Shown here: one piece after another, positions 35,622 through 44,024 of the stretch
How the letters are laid out: every line of letters begins with the position of its first letter
Numbering within the stretch: the first letter of the stretch is position 1
Assembly: GCF_900239345.1 (NCBI RefSeq)
Contig: NZ_OESZ01000046.1
Coordinates: 1-64,000 of the forward strand
Source of the DNA: Tenacibaculum dicentrarchi
GTDB lineage: Bacteria; Bacteroidota; Bacteroidia; Flavobacteriales; Flavobacteriaceae
Direction of reading: 5' to 3'
DNA length: 64,000 nucleotides
Translations under genes and position numbers: made by a program
Notes under the pieces: generated by a model
What the model saw: the letters and a program-made list of their open reading frames with translations, nothing else
Told to the model about the DNA's origin: nothing
The model's database searches: none

Positions 35622-36863
35622 ATGAATGATATTTATGTAATAGCCACCGTACTAATTTTTTTATCCGCAATATTCGGATATATCAATGTCCGATTTTTAA
35701 AGCTGCCCAATACGATTGGATTAATGATTTTAACTATCATTTTTACTTTAGGTGTATTATTATTAAGTAATTTTGACCCAACATTATTAAATTTTGAAAA
35801 ATCTATAATCTCAAATATTGATTTTAAAACTTTGCTTTTAGATGAAATGCTAAGTTTCTTACTTTTCGCAGGAGCGTTACACACCAATTTTGACCAATTA
35901 AAAATACAACGAAGTCCCATTTTATTGTTTTCAACATTAGGAGTTTTAACCTCAACATTTTTAGTAGGAATTGCCATGTTTTTTGCATTGCAACTTATTA
36001 ATTTAGATGTTAGTTTTATCAATTGTTTGTTATTCGGAGCATTAATTTCGCCAACCGACCCAATTGCTGTATTAGGAATATTAAAAAAAGCAGGAGTTCC
36101 GAAGAAATTAGAAACAAAAATAGTAGGAGAATCATTATTTAATGATGGTGTAGGTGTGGTTATCTTTTTAACAATTTTTAAAATTGCCGAATCAGGAACA
36201 GCAAATGTAAGTGTAATAGATGTATTAAAACTTTTTGGGCAAGAAGTAATAGGAGGAATCGGAATTGGGTTTGTTTTAGGTTGGATAACCTATCGATTGT
36301 TAAAATCGATTGATGATTTTGATATTGAAGTTATCATCACTTTAGCAACGGTAATGGGCGGAACTGTTTTGTGTCATCATTTCCATTTATCAGCACCATT
36401 AGCTATGGTTACCGCAGGTTTAATTGTAGGAAATGATACTGTAAGAGCGCACTCAATGTCAGAAACAACTGAGAAATATGTGGATAAATTTTGGGAACTA
36501 CTAGACATCTTATTAAACGCCGTTTTATTTGTATTGATAGGAATGGAAATGTTAGTGTTAGTAATAGAAGGTAAGTTTGTATTGGCTGGTTTATTAGCAA
36601 TTCCTATTTGTTTAATATGCCGTTATGCGTCGTTATTTTTGCCGATAAAAATATTTGAAAAGAAACTAGATTTCGTAAAAAATACCGATGTAATTATGAC
36701 ATGGGGAGGTTTGCGAGGCGGAATATCAATTGCTTTAGCTTTAGGATTATCAGTAAGTATGGAAAGAGACTTATTTTTGGTGATTACCTATATTGTAGTG
36801 GTTTTTTCGATAATAGCACAAGGTTTAACTGTGGATAAATTAGTAAAAAGATTAAAGGAATAA
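35622..36863 (+). CDS. CPA1-type Na+(K+)/H+ antiporter
   Basis: A 413-residue integral inner-membrane protein with about 12 hydrophobic segments. Family signatures are GALISPTDPIAVLGILK (the ND-like TDP motif) and VGESLFNDGVGVVIF, which hold the ion-binding acidic residues, and TWGGLRGGISIALAL in the penultimate segments. It lacks a long cytoplasmic C-terminal domain. It exports Na+ or K+ for H+, which would suit a marine host. It is monocistronic and convergent with the reverse transcriptase. Confidence 0.93.
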   Translation: MNDIYVIATVLIFLSAIFGYINVRFLKLPNTIGLMILTIIFTLGVLLLSNFDPTLLNFEKSIISNIDFKTLLLDEMLSFLLFAGALHTNFDQLKIQRSPILLFSTLGVLTSTFLVGIAMFFALQLINLDVSFINCLLFGALISPTDPIAVLGILKKAGVPKKLETKIVGESLFNDGVGVVIFLTIFKIAESGTANVSVIDVLKLFGQEVIGGIGIGFVLGWITYRLLKSIDDFDIEVIITLATVMGGTVLCHHFHLSAPLAMVTAGLIVGNDTVRAHSMSETTEKYVDKFWELLDILLNAVLFVLIGMEMLVLVIEGKFVLAGLLAIPICLICRYASLFLPIKIFEKKLDFVKNTDVIMTWGGLRGGISIALALGLSVSMERDLFLVITYIVVVFSIIAQGLTVDKLVKRLKE

Positions 36864-36907
36864 ATAAATTTCAAATTTAAAACGTATTATTATCTAATAA
36901 AACTCAA

Positions 36908-36941
36908 AAAAAAACCTCAGCTCTCAAGTTGAGGTTTTTTT
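36908..36941. terminator. Bidirectional terminator between the antiporter and reverse transcriptase
   Basis: A stem of aaaaaaacctca / tgaggttttttt with a 10-base loop. The stop codon of the minus-strand gene lies within it. Confidence 0.85.
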
Positions 36942-38455
36942 ATAATCAATATATTTGAAAAATCGTATTTATGAATACTTTTTTGTAATATCCTCCAATG
37001 ATTACGTAGTTGCCGTTTTATTTCAGGAGCATTTAAATCATCCGAAGCTCTATATGCGTAGCGTAAATAATTCCCTCTAAATTTTCGCTTTCTTTTTAAT
37101 CCAATTTCTCTAGATTTCACACCTTTAAAACTATACAATCGATATAATTTTCGCTTAAACAAAGGCGCTTCATCTAACAAAAACTTTTCTTTAAGATGTT
37201 CTACTCGTTTATGTTTTCTTTTTACCGTCTGTTTCATTTCTCGGTAAAACTGTGCTAAATTCTTCGATTTAAGTAAAGTTTGATAGCCGTAAAATTCAAA
37301 ACCTAAATAGTTTAACGGAACATTTTCTTGTAAACTCAAATAGCTTCCTTTTTTATCTTCTATTTTAAAAGATTGAAGCATGTTATTATGTATTTTAAAC
37401 AACGTACTTTCTGTTTTTTCTGCTGAAATTGTCAAATCAATTTTTTGAACCTCATCAATAATAAATTTTTGAACAAAATCGATGAGGTTTTCATCACATA
37501 AAACAACAATATCATCAGAATATCTTCTGTAAAAAACACCGTGTTTAAGCGTTAATTCATTTATGATAGCTTCATCAAAAGGCAACATATACATATTAGC
37601 AAGTAAGGCACTTATCGGCAAACCCTGCGGAATACCAATGGATTCATTATTATTTTTATTCTTCTTTTGATTTTTATGAATAATAATATCAGAATCTAAA
37701 AGTCCGTGTATATTCTCAAAAAAAGTGTTTTTTCCGCTTTTGCGATGTTTTGCTAATTCCTTTTCATCAAAATGATTATTCTTTGTTTTTAAATCGTTTA
37801 ATTTCACGTAAGAAAACCGTGTGGTTGCTTTAAAAAGATTATAATGATTTTTTGGTAAGGTTTTATAACCGAGTATTTTTGCCCAAATTAATTTTAATTT
37901 TTTATGATTTAAAGAAGGGAAGAAGTTTTCAATATCTAAAACCAAGGCAACACAATTTTGACGCTTTTTAATTTCATCAAAAACATCTTTGGCAAAATGA
38001 ACGTTGTTTTTAAATTTTAATTTATCGTCGGTTTCAATTCGTCGGTAAGCGGTTATTGCCTTAGAAAGCAATTCGTTTTTACTTAAATAAGCTTCATATT
38101 TTGGCGTAATTATTTTTTGAGTATAATACGAATACACATGAGCGTCTATATGAGTTGCGTATAAAATTTCTCTGATTTTTATATTAGAAATAATCTTACC
38201 GTTTTTTAACTTCTTCTTGTGAGAACGCCTGATTTCGTTATTATTTTCATTTTCATCACCAAAATTAGATTCTTTATATCTGCGCTGTTTAATTTCCTTA
38301 AAAATCAAAGGCAAAAAAGAATGTTTTGCTACTTTTTGAGGATTAGAAACATAGCTTTCAACTTTCTTTCTAACGGATAATGGCGTTTTATTTGAAAAAT
38401 GTGGATATCCTCTGTCTTTAAACCAATCTTTTTGTTTTTTCTTATCCGTAGAAAT
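36917..38455 (-). CDS. Stand-alone reverse transcriptase, defence-type (UG/Abi-like)
   Basis: The RT palm motifs are clear: VALVLDIENFFPSLNH (first catalytic Asp), SIGIPQGLPISALLANMY, and RRYSDDIVVL with the YxDD box. Conserved family residues continue upstream of the first usable start (TTG at 38314) for 47 codons: STDKKKQKDWFKDRGYPHF, then VESYVSNPQKVAKHSF. The frame opens at 38461; the only start-like codon there is ATT at 38453-38455, giving 512 residues, while TTG gives 465. There is no maturase or endonuclease domain and no msr/msd-sized space, so it is neither a group II intron nor a retron. It lies in a small accessory island. The exact class is undetermined. Confidence 0.85.
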   Translation of the reverse strand: MSTDKKKQKDWFKDRGYPHFSNKTPLSVRKKVESYVSNPQKVAKHSFLPLIFKEIKQRRYKESNFGDENENNNEIRRSHKKKLKNGKIISNIKIREILYATHIDAHVYSYYTQKIITPKYEAYLSKNELLSKAITAYRRIETDDKLKFKNNVHFAKDVFDEIKKRQNCVALVLDIENFFPSLNHKKLKLIWAKILGYKTLPKNHYNLFKATTRFSYVKLNDLKTKNNHFDEKELAKHRKSGKNTFFENIHGLLDSDIIIHKNQKKNKNNNESIGIPQGLPISALLANMYMLPFDEAIINELTLKHGVFYRRYSDDIVVLCDENLIDFVQKFIIDEVQKIDLTISAEKTESTLFKIHNNMLQSFKIEDKKGSYLSLQENVPLNYLGFEFYGYQTLLKSKNLAQFYREMKQTVKRKHKRVEHLKEKFLLDEAPLFKRKLYRLYSFKGVKSREIGLKRKRKFRGNYLRYAYRASDDLNAPEIKRQLRNHWRILQKSIHKYDFSNILIIKKPQLES

Positions 38456-38489
38456 ATAGCATTAAAATGAAGTAAAAGTAAGGGAATCT

Positions 38490-38912
38490 ATGTTAGAAAA
38501 ATATGATAAAATTTATATTGCTAAATTAGAAGGTGTAAAAAAAGGTGAAATGGTATTGAAAGATGTTAAGTGTAAATTATTAATTGAAGAAATAAGAAAA
38601 TACGTTATTCCTGAATATAGTTATGGTAAAAATGTATTTTTTAGAACAAAAAAGTTTGAAATATTTAAAAAGAGCGACCCTCTTAAAATTCAAAAAAACA
38701 CAGACACAGTTCAATATATAGCAAATGATTCTTCGCCCGATTTTATTTTATGTGGTATCAAAAAAAATGAAAACACTAATGATTTTTATCCAAATGGCGA
38801 TAAAAGAAAAATAGTTTCTGAAATTCTATATAAAGTAAAGTGGTTTAATGCGAATCAAATGAAATTCAGCGATATCTATTTACCAAGAGAATGTTTTACC
38901 GATATTCAATAA
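38490..38912 (+). CDS. Hypothetical protein divergent from the reverse transcriptase
   Basis: A 140-residue protein with no signal peptide or membrane segment, rich in Lys, Ile and Asn, beginning MLEKYDKIYIAKLEGVKKGE and ending YLPRECFTDIQ. I recognise no domain. It starts only 34 bases from the first codon of the reverse transcriptase frame, on the opposite strand, and ends before a strong terminator, so the two genes form a compact island between the antiporter and the acyltransferase. It could be a partner of the reverse transcriptase or merely an adjacent orphan. Confidence 0.6.
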   Translation: MLEKYDKIYIAKLEGVKKGEMVLKDVKCKLLIEEIRKYVIPEYSYGKNVFFRTKKFEIFKKSDPLKIQKNTDTVQYIANDSSPDFILCGIKKNENTNDFYPNGDKRKIVSEILYKVKWFNANQMKFSDIYLPRECFTDIQ

Positions 38913-38916
38913 TCTG

Positions 38917-38947
38917 GTAGAGACGCGATTTATCGCGTCTTTTTTTA
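38917..38947 (+). terminator. GC-rich palindrome and terminator after the hypothetical gene
   Basis: The stem agacgcga / tcgcgtct around a tttta-like loop is followed by seven T. A decayed copy (gagacacgataaatcgcatc) lies about 125 bases downstream at 39048-39067, so it also looks like a small repeated palindrome. Confidence 0.8.
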
Positions 38948-39047
38948 TGCGGTTAATTTCGATTAATTTTTAGGTGTAGTGTAATTATAATCATGCTATA
39001 TGTATTAATTATAGGAAGCAAGGGCTATGAAATGCTTTTGGGAGACA

Positions 39048-39067
39048 CGATAAATCGCATCTGTACT
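39048..39067. repeat. Degenerate copy of the GAGACGCGAT palindrome
   Basis: gagacacgataaatcgcatc resembles the palindrome at 38920-38940 with several changes. The stretch between the two copies holds no gene. Confidence 0.5.
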
Positions 39068-39177
39068 ACGCGCGGATATCAAACAACCCCATGTAAAAGC
39101 AAAACGATGATAACCTCTATCTGTTTTGAAAAATAAAACCCTATTTTTGGCATCTATACTATTATATTTTACAAAAC

Positions 39178-39729
39178 ATGATATCAAAAATTATATTTAC
39201 TAAAATTTTAGGCTGGAAATTTAACGGCGAATTCCCTAAAGAACTTAAAAAATACGTGTTAATCGGCGCGCCACATACCAGTTGGCAAGATTTTATGGTT
39301 GGGTTGTTTTCAAAAAACATTACCCGTACAAAACTTAATTTCGCAGGTAAAAAATCATTATTTAAACCGCCTTTTGGCTTGTTTTTTAAAGCTCTTGGTG
39401 GAGTTCCTATCGATAGAAGCAAAAGCGCCAACGTGGTAGATGCTATTATTGATGTTTTTAATACAAAAGAGGAGTTCAGATTGGCAATATCGCCAGAAGG
39501 AACAAGGCAATTTGTAGAGAAATGGAAAACAGGTTTTTATTATATCGCACAAGGGGCAAACGTGCCGATTGTTATGCTTGGTTTCGATTTTGAGAACAAA
39601 GAAGTAAAATTGTCAAAACCTTTTTATACAACAGGCGATATAAAAGCAGATTTTGAGCATTTTTATCAATTTTATAAAAATATCAAAGGTGAAAACCCTG
39701 AATTATTCAATAATAAATCTTTTATATAA
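39178..39729 (+). CDS. Lysophospholipid acyltransferase (PlsC-like)
   Basis: A 183-residue protein of the 1-acylglycerol-3-phosphate acyltransferase fold. It has the catalytic HxxxxD as HTSWQD, then GGVPIDRSKS and LAISPEGTRQF (the acceptor-binding motifs). It is shorter than typical PlsC (about 240) and lacks the N-terminal membrane helix, which is common among the short flavobacterial members. It probably acts at the inner membrane in phospholipid or lipid modification. Acceptor unknown. Confidence 0.9.
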   Translation: MISKIIFTKILGWKFNGEFPKELKKYVLIGAPHTSWQDFMVGLFSKNITRTKLNFAGKKSLFKPPFGLFFKALGGVPIDRSKSANVVDAIIDVFNTKEEFRLAISPEGTRQFVEKWKTGFYYIAQGANVPIVMLGFDFENKEVKLSKPFYTTGDIKADFEHFYQFYKNIKGENPELFNNKSFI

Positions 39730-39784
39730 TTTCTGATAAAATAAAACTACCATAAAAAGAAGTGTATTTCCTATAAAGTGTGAT

Positions 39785-39792
39785 TATCTTTG
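39785..39792 (+). promoter_or_regulatory. DEAD-box gene -7 box
   Basis: TATCTTTG, about 19 bases before the ATG; a short leader is implied. Confidence 0.5.
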
Positions 39793-39810
39793 CATTAAAA
39801 ATATATTTTT

Positions 39811-41157
39811 ATGCCAAAACAATTTTCAGATTTAGGAATTAACAAAGAATTACAACAGGGTTTAGTTGCTTTAAAAATTACTGTTCCAACAGATGTACAG
39901 AAAAAAACAATCCCTGTTATTCTAAATCAAAAAGAAGATGTTGTTGTTTTAGCAAAAACAGGAACAGGAAAAACCGCTTCCTTCGGATTGCCTCTATTAC
40001 AACGTATTAATACAGATAAGACCAATATACAAACCTTAATATTAGCTCCTACAAGAGAATTAGGACAGCAGATTCATGCAAATTTAGTGTCTTTTGCTAC
40101 GAATATGCCTGAAATAAGTATCGCTTCTGTATGCGGAGGGATTCCTATAAAACCTCAAATGGAGCGTTTAAAAGAAACCACACATATTGTCGTTGCAACT
40201 CCAGGGCGTTTGGTCGATTTAGTGAAGCGTGGTGCTATCAATATCAAAGAAATAAAGCATTTTGTTTTAGATGAAGCCGATGAAATGATAACCGCTTTAA
40301 AAGAGGAGGTTGATACCATTATTAAAGAAATTCCAAATTCTAAAAATAGAAGAACTTTTCTATTTACCGCAACCATGTCGGGGGTTATAAAACAATTGGT
40401 TCAAAATTATATGGCTAAAAATGTTGTAAATATCCAAGCAGATATGGCAACGGTTGGGAATCAAGGAATCGAGCATCAATATGTAGTGGTGAAGCCTATT
40501 GAAAAACTAGAAGTGTTACTTCATTTTTTAAATTCAAAAGAAGGACAGCGTGGTATTATCTTCTGTAAAACCAAAGCGGCGGTTAATAAATTAGCGAAGA
40601 ACTTAGCGATTAATAAATTTTCATCAGGAGCAATTCACGGTAGCTTAACCCAAGGGATTCGTGACCGAATTATGGGACAATTCAGAGAAGGTTATATTGA
40701 TATTTTAGTCGCTACCGATTTAGCGGCTCGTGGTATTGACGTAAAAGATGTTTCTTATGTGGTTAATTATCATTTACCAGATACATATGATGCTTACGTA
40801 CACCGAAGCGGAAGAACGGCAAGAGCAGGAGCAAAGGGGCTTTCTTTAACCATTTTACAAGAAGATGAGGTGAAAGATATTGCAGATTTCGAAAAGGAAT
40901 TAGAAATTGTTTTTAAACCGTTTAAAAAAGCAAATGCACAAAGTATCGAAGAAAATAATAGCTTACTATGGGCGAAAAAAATCTTTAAAACAAAACCCAA
41001 TAGAAATGTTTCTGAAGATTTTAAATCAAAAATAAAAACAATATTTCATCATTTAACAAAAGAGGAATTAGTTGATAAAATTTTAGCAAATCATCTTAAT
41101 GAATCGAATAAAACACCAAATAAATCAAATCAAAATCAAAATAAATTAAAAAAATAA
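39811..41157 (+). CDS. DEAD-box RNA helicase
   Basis: A 448-residue helicase. Motifs: FSDLGINKELQQGL with Q motif PTDVQKKTIP, Walker A AKTGTGKT (about 50-57), APTRELGQQ (Ia), TPGRL (Ib), VLDEADEM (II), FTATM (III, usually SAT; here TAT), then HGSLTQGIRD, ATDLAARGIDV and HRSGRTARAG (VI). The C-terminal tail is short, basic and Asn/Lys-rich. It is followed by a cold-shock-domain protein, an association typical of cold-adapted RNA unwinding, though the two have separate starts 140 bases apart. Confidence 0.94.
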   Translation: MPKQFSDLGINKELQQGLVALKITVPTDVQKKTIPVILNQKEDVVVLAKTGTGKTASFGLPLLQRINTDKTNIQTLILAPTRELGQQIHANLVSFATNMPEISIASVCGGIPIKPQMERLKETTHIVVATPGRLVDLVKRGAINIKEIKHFVLDEADEMITALKEEVDTIIKEIPNSKNRRTFLFTATMSGVIKQLVQNYMAKNVVNIQADMATVGNQGIEHQYVVVKPIEKLEVLLHFLNSKEGQRGIIFCKTKAAVNKLAKNLAINKFSSGAIHGSLTQGIRDRIMGQFREGYIDILVATDLAARGIDVKDVSYVVNYHLPDTYDAYVHRSGRTARAGAKGLSLTILQEDEVKDIADFEKELEIVFKPFKKANAQSIEENNSLLWAKKIFKTKPNRNVSEDFKSKIKTIFHHLTKEELVDKILANHLNESNKTPNKSNQNQNKLKK

Positions 41158-41299
41158 AGATATTTTAGCTTATTTTAGCTATATTGGGGCGATTGTAAAT
41201 TTTTTTTAAAACTTTATTTATTTTTTACTTATCTTTTTATTAAAAAAAATTACAACATTATTCTAAAAATTAATAGTAGTAAATTCTATAGTAAATATT

Positions 41300-41764
41300 A
41301 TGGCAAAATCTCAGCAATCATTTAACAAGAATGAAAAAGAGAAAAAGCGTTTAAAAAAACGTGAAGATAAAAGAAAAAAAATGGAAGCTCGTAAGGCTGA
41401 TATTAGAGAAAATGGTAAAACAGGAATTGAATTTGCATATACAGATGCTTATGGGAATTTATCATCTACTCCTCCAGACCCAGAACAACAGAAACTTGTT
41501 ATTAACGCTGAAGATATTCAAGTAAGCGTTCCTAAAACTTTAGAAGGCGATAAAGAAGCGTTTGACCCTGTAAGAAAAGGAACAGTATCATTTTTTGATT
41601 CATCTAAAGGATTCGGCTTTATTATCGATTCGGCTGACCAAGAAAAATATTTTACACACGTAAGTGGTATTATTGACCAAATCTCTGAAAATGACAAAGT
41701 AAGTTTTGAACTTGAAAAAGGGATGAAAGGGATGAATGCAGTAAAAGTAACTTTAGTTAAATAA
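41300..41764 (+). CDS. Cold-shock-domain protein with basic N-terminal extension
   Basis: A 154-residue protein. Residues about 92-154 are a cold-shock domain (KGTVSFFDSSKGFGFIIDS, YFTHVSGI, NDKVSFELEKGMKGMNAVKV) with RNP1-like GFGFI. The first 35 residues are Lys/Arg-rich (KEKKRLKKREDKRKKMEARK), likely to bind RNA, followed by about 55 acidic-to-neutral linker residues. It probably melts or packages RNA alongside the DEAD-box helicase upstream. Confidence 0.92.
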   Translation: MAKSQQSFNKNEKEKKRLKKREDKRKKMEARKADIRENGKTGIEFAYTDAYGNLSSTPPDPEQQKLVINAEDIQVSVPKTLEGDKEAFDPVRKGTVSFFDSSKGFGFIIDSADQEKYFTHVSGIIDQISENDKVSFELEKGMKGMNAVKVTLVK

Positions 41765-41788
41765 TTTTATAATTTTTATAGATAAAAT

Positions 41789-41824
41789 AAAAAAGAGATT
41801 GACCCATCGTCAATCTCTTTTTTT
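41789..41824 (+). terminator. Terminator after the cold-shock-domain gene
   Basis: A stem of about 15 bp (aaaaaagagattgac / gtcaatctctttttt) with loop ccatc and T run. Confidence 0.92.
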
Positions 41825-41874
41825 CTATAATTAGATTTTTGCTTTTACATTTTACTAGCTTAAAATAATTTAAA

Positions 41875-42696
41875 TTATTTTAAGCTATTTATTAATTTAT
41901 CAGCTACTAATTCAGAAGATGCTGGATTTTGTCCTGTAATTAAATTACCATCTTGTATTGCGTAAGCATTCCAATTGTCTTTTTTAGAATAAATACCTCC
42001 ATTTTTAGTTAGCATATCTTCCACTAAAAAAGGAACAATATCGGTAAGCCCAACAGCTTGTTCTTCAGAATTGGTGAATCCTGTAACTTTTTTACCATTT
42101 ACCAAAGGAGTGCCGTCGGCGTTTTTAACTTCTTTTAAAGCCGCAGGAGCGTGACATACAAAAGCAATCGGTTTATTTTGATTGTTGAAATCTTCAATTA
42201 ACGCTATCGAAGCAACATCTTCTGCTAAATCCCATAAAGGACCGTGTCCGCCTGGATAAAAAACAGCGTCAAAATCATCAGCATTGATACTTGATAATAC
42301 TTTTGTATTTGAAATTTTCGCTTTTACAGCAACGTCTTTATTAAAACGCTCGGTTGCTTTTGTAGCAGTGTCAGGCGAATCGCTACTTGGGTCAATAGGG
42401 GCAACGCCTCCTTTTGGTGTTGCAATGGTAATTGTAGCACCCTTATCTAACAAAGCGTAATATGGAGAAGCAAATTCTTCTACCCAAAACCCTGTTTTTT
42501 TATCCGTATTTCCTAATTTATCATGTGATGTTAAAACAAATAAAATGTTCATTTTTTTAGTTTTTGTGATTATTTTTTCAGCTTCAGAATTATTATTTTT
42601 TGCTGTTTTACAGCTTGATATTAAAATCATTCCAAATATTATTGCAGAAATCATTGGAAATATAATAACTGCTTTTTGTAGTATTTTCATTTTCAT
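41875..42696 (-). CDS. DJ-1/PfpI-family lipoprotein (Hsp31-like)
   Basis: A 273-residue protein with a lipoprotein signal (hydrophobic IIFPMISAIIFGMILISSCK, Cys29). The mature part is a DJ-1/PfpI domain of the class I glutamine-amidotransferase fold: MNILFVLTSHDKLG, GFWVEEFASPYYAL, YPGGHGPLWDLAED, and the nucleophile elbow FVCHAPAAL with catalytic Cys. Such proteins act as glyoxalase III, chaperone or protease-like enzymes; lipoprotein anchoring makes this one periplasmic. The gene follows the truncated dehydrogenase in the same direction. Confidence 0.9.
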   Translation of the reverse strand: MKMKILQKAVIIFPMISAIIFGMILISSCKTAKNNNSEAEKIITKTKKMNILFVLTSHDKLGNTDKKTGFWVEEFASPYYALLDKGATITIATPKGGVAPIDPSSDSPDTATKATERFNKDVAVKAKISNTKVLSSINADDFDAVFYPGGHGPLWDLAEDVASIALIEDFNNQNKPIAFVCHAPAALKEVKNADGTPLVNGKKVTGFTNSEEQAVGLTDIVPFLVEDMLTKNGGIYSKKDNWNAYAIQDGNLITGQNPASSELVADKLINSLK

Positions 42697-42712
42697 CTAT
42701 CAAAAAAATAAA

Positions 42713-43774
42713 TTAATACGCCATTTTTACAATTTCTTCAACATTTTTAGGCGATAAAGATTGATGTTCTCCCAAACCTAACCAACCACGTTCAGTAAAG
42801 CGTTTTGCGATTTTTTCAGCAGTTCCTTCGTAATCTTTTGTATAATCTGATAATTTGGTGTCAATTCCCAATTCATGGAAAAAAGTCACTGTTTTATCAA
42901 TACCAGCTTGTGCTTTTTCATCCGCAGAACCTGTGGTAATATTCCAAACACGTTCGGCATATTGTGCTAATTTTTCTTTTTTAGCTTCAAAATTAAAGGC
43001 GTAATGGCTTGGTGCAATTATTGCTAAAGTACGCGCGTGGTCAATGCCAAATAAAGCCGTTAATTCATGTCCGATTCCATGTACTGCCCAATCACCAGGA
43101 ACTCTTTGTTGAATTAGCCCATTTAACGCCATGGTACAACTCCACATATAATTTGCAGCGGCTTTGTAATCCGCAGGGTTTTTTAAAACTTTTGGTGCAA
43201 CTTCAATAATGGTTTGTAAAATGCTTTCTGCAAAACGATCTTGCAATAATCCACCTACTGGATACGTCATATATTGTTCTAAAACGTGTGTAAAAGAATC
43301 GGCTAAACCATTGGCTAACTGACGTTGTGGGATAGAGGTAATTACTTGCGGATCTAAGACTGAAAATTCAGGAAATAACCCAGAACCGCCCATGGCAAGC
43401 TTCTCTTTAGTTTCTCTTCGAGTGATTACAGCACCAGAGTTCATTTCAGAACCTGTTGCAGGCATTGTTAAAACTGTTCCAAAAGGCATTCCTTTTTCAG
43501 TTCTGATGTTATTAGTTAAAATATTCCAAGGAGTTTCACCATCGTATAATGCAGCCGCTGATAAAAACTTGGTTCCATCAATAACAGAACCACCACCAAC
43601 AGCTAATAAATACGTGATTTTTTCCTCTTTAATTATTTTTAAAGCATTCATTAAAACGGCATATTCTGGATTTGCAGGAATCCCGCCAAATTCAATAACT
43701 TCAATAGTTTTTAAGGCTTCTTTTACTTGATTGTAAATACCATTTTTTTTGAAGCAATTTCCCGCTTTCCGCAC
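42713..43774 (-). pseudogene. Iron-containing alcohol dehydrogenase (YqhD-like), 5' end lost
   Basis: The remaining 353 codons match Fe-dependent, NADPH-using aldehyde reductases of the YqhD type: LLAVGGGSVIDGTKF, TMPATGSEMNSGAVI, GLADSFTHVLEQYMTYP (metal ligands), HGIGHELTALFGIDHARTLAI. YqhD-type proteins start about 40 residues earlier, with a first GGGS cofactor motif. Here homology begins at KKNGIYNQV, and the preceding MRKAGNCF is encoded by repeat R4, including its GTG start. So the repeat replaced the promoter and the first ~40 codons. It is probably non-functional. Confidence 0.85.
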
Positions 43775-43834
43775 TCGCTTTTTTTTGAAGAAAAATCAAA
43801 AAAAGAGCTCAAACAAAGCTTCAATCGGGGCTAA
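43749..43834 (-). repeat. Dispersed ~90-bp structured repeat, copy R4
   Basis: Inverted relative to R1 and nearly identical to it. It overlaps the first eight codons of the dehydrogenase frame. The unit ends at ctaa rather than ctag. Confidence 0.88.
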
Positions 43835-43890
43835 GGATTTGTACTAAAAACCAAAATACTGCTAAACTGCTAACATTTAAAACTTAAAAC

Positions 43891-43926
43891 CAAAAAAGGC
43901 TGTCTATATAATTAGAACAGCCTTTT
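43891..43926 (-). terminator. Terminator after the nitroreductase
   Basis: The minus strand reads aaaaggctgt, a 13-base loop, acagcctttt, then more T. It lies between the nitroreductase stop and the truncated dehydrogenase. Confidence 0.85.
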
Positions 43927-43964
43927 ACTTGCTTAAAAAAATGGGGAGAGGGGGTTATTTTTTA

Positions 43965-43998
43965 AGCTATTTTATTAATTTATCAGCAACTAAATTAA
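43965..43998 (-). pseudogene. Short remnant resembling the 3' end of the DJ-1 gene
   Basis: About 33 bases match the last codons of the DJ-1 gene (41880-41912) with one inserted base and a few changes. In the minus frame they read NLVADKLIK before a stop, against ELVADKLINSLK in the intact gene. This suggests an earlier second copy or a rearrangement. Confidence 0.6.
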
Positions 43999-44024
43999 AT
44001 TGTTTTTTTTGAACCCTTTTATTT

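Noticed and set aside
36917..38455. Reverse transcriptase as a group II intron maturase or retron
   Set aside because: No maturase X domain, endonuclease or intron RNA ends are visible, and no msr/msd-like non-coding space lies next to the RT.
39005..39187. 60-codon minus-strand frame before the acyltransferase gene
   Set aside because: Overlaps the palindrome repeat and the acyltransferase start; composition is not coding-like.
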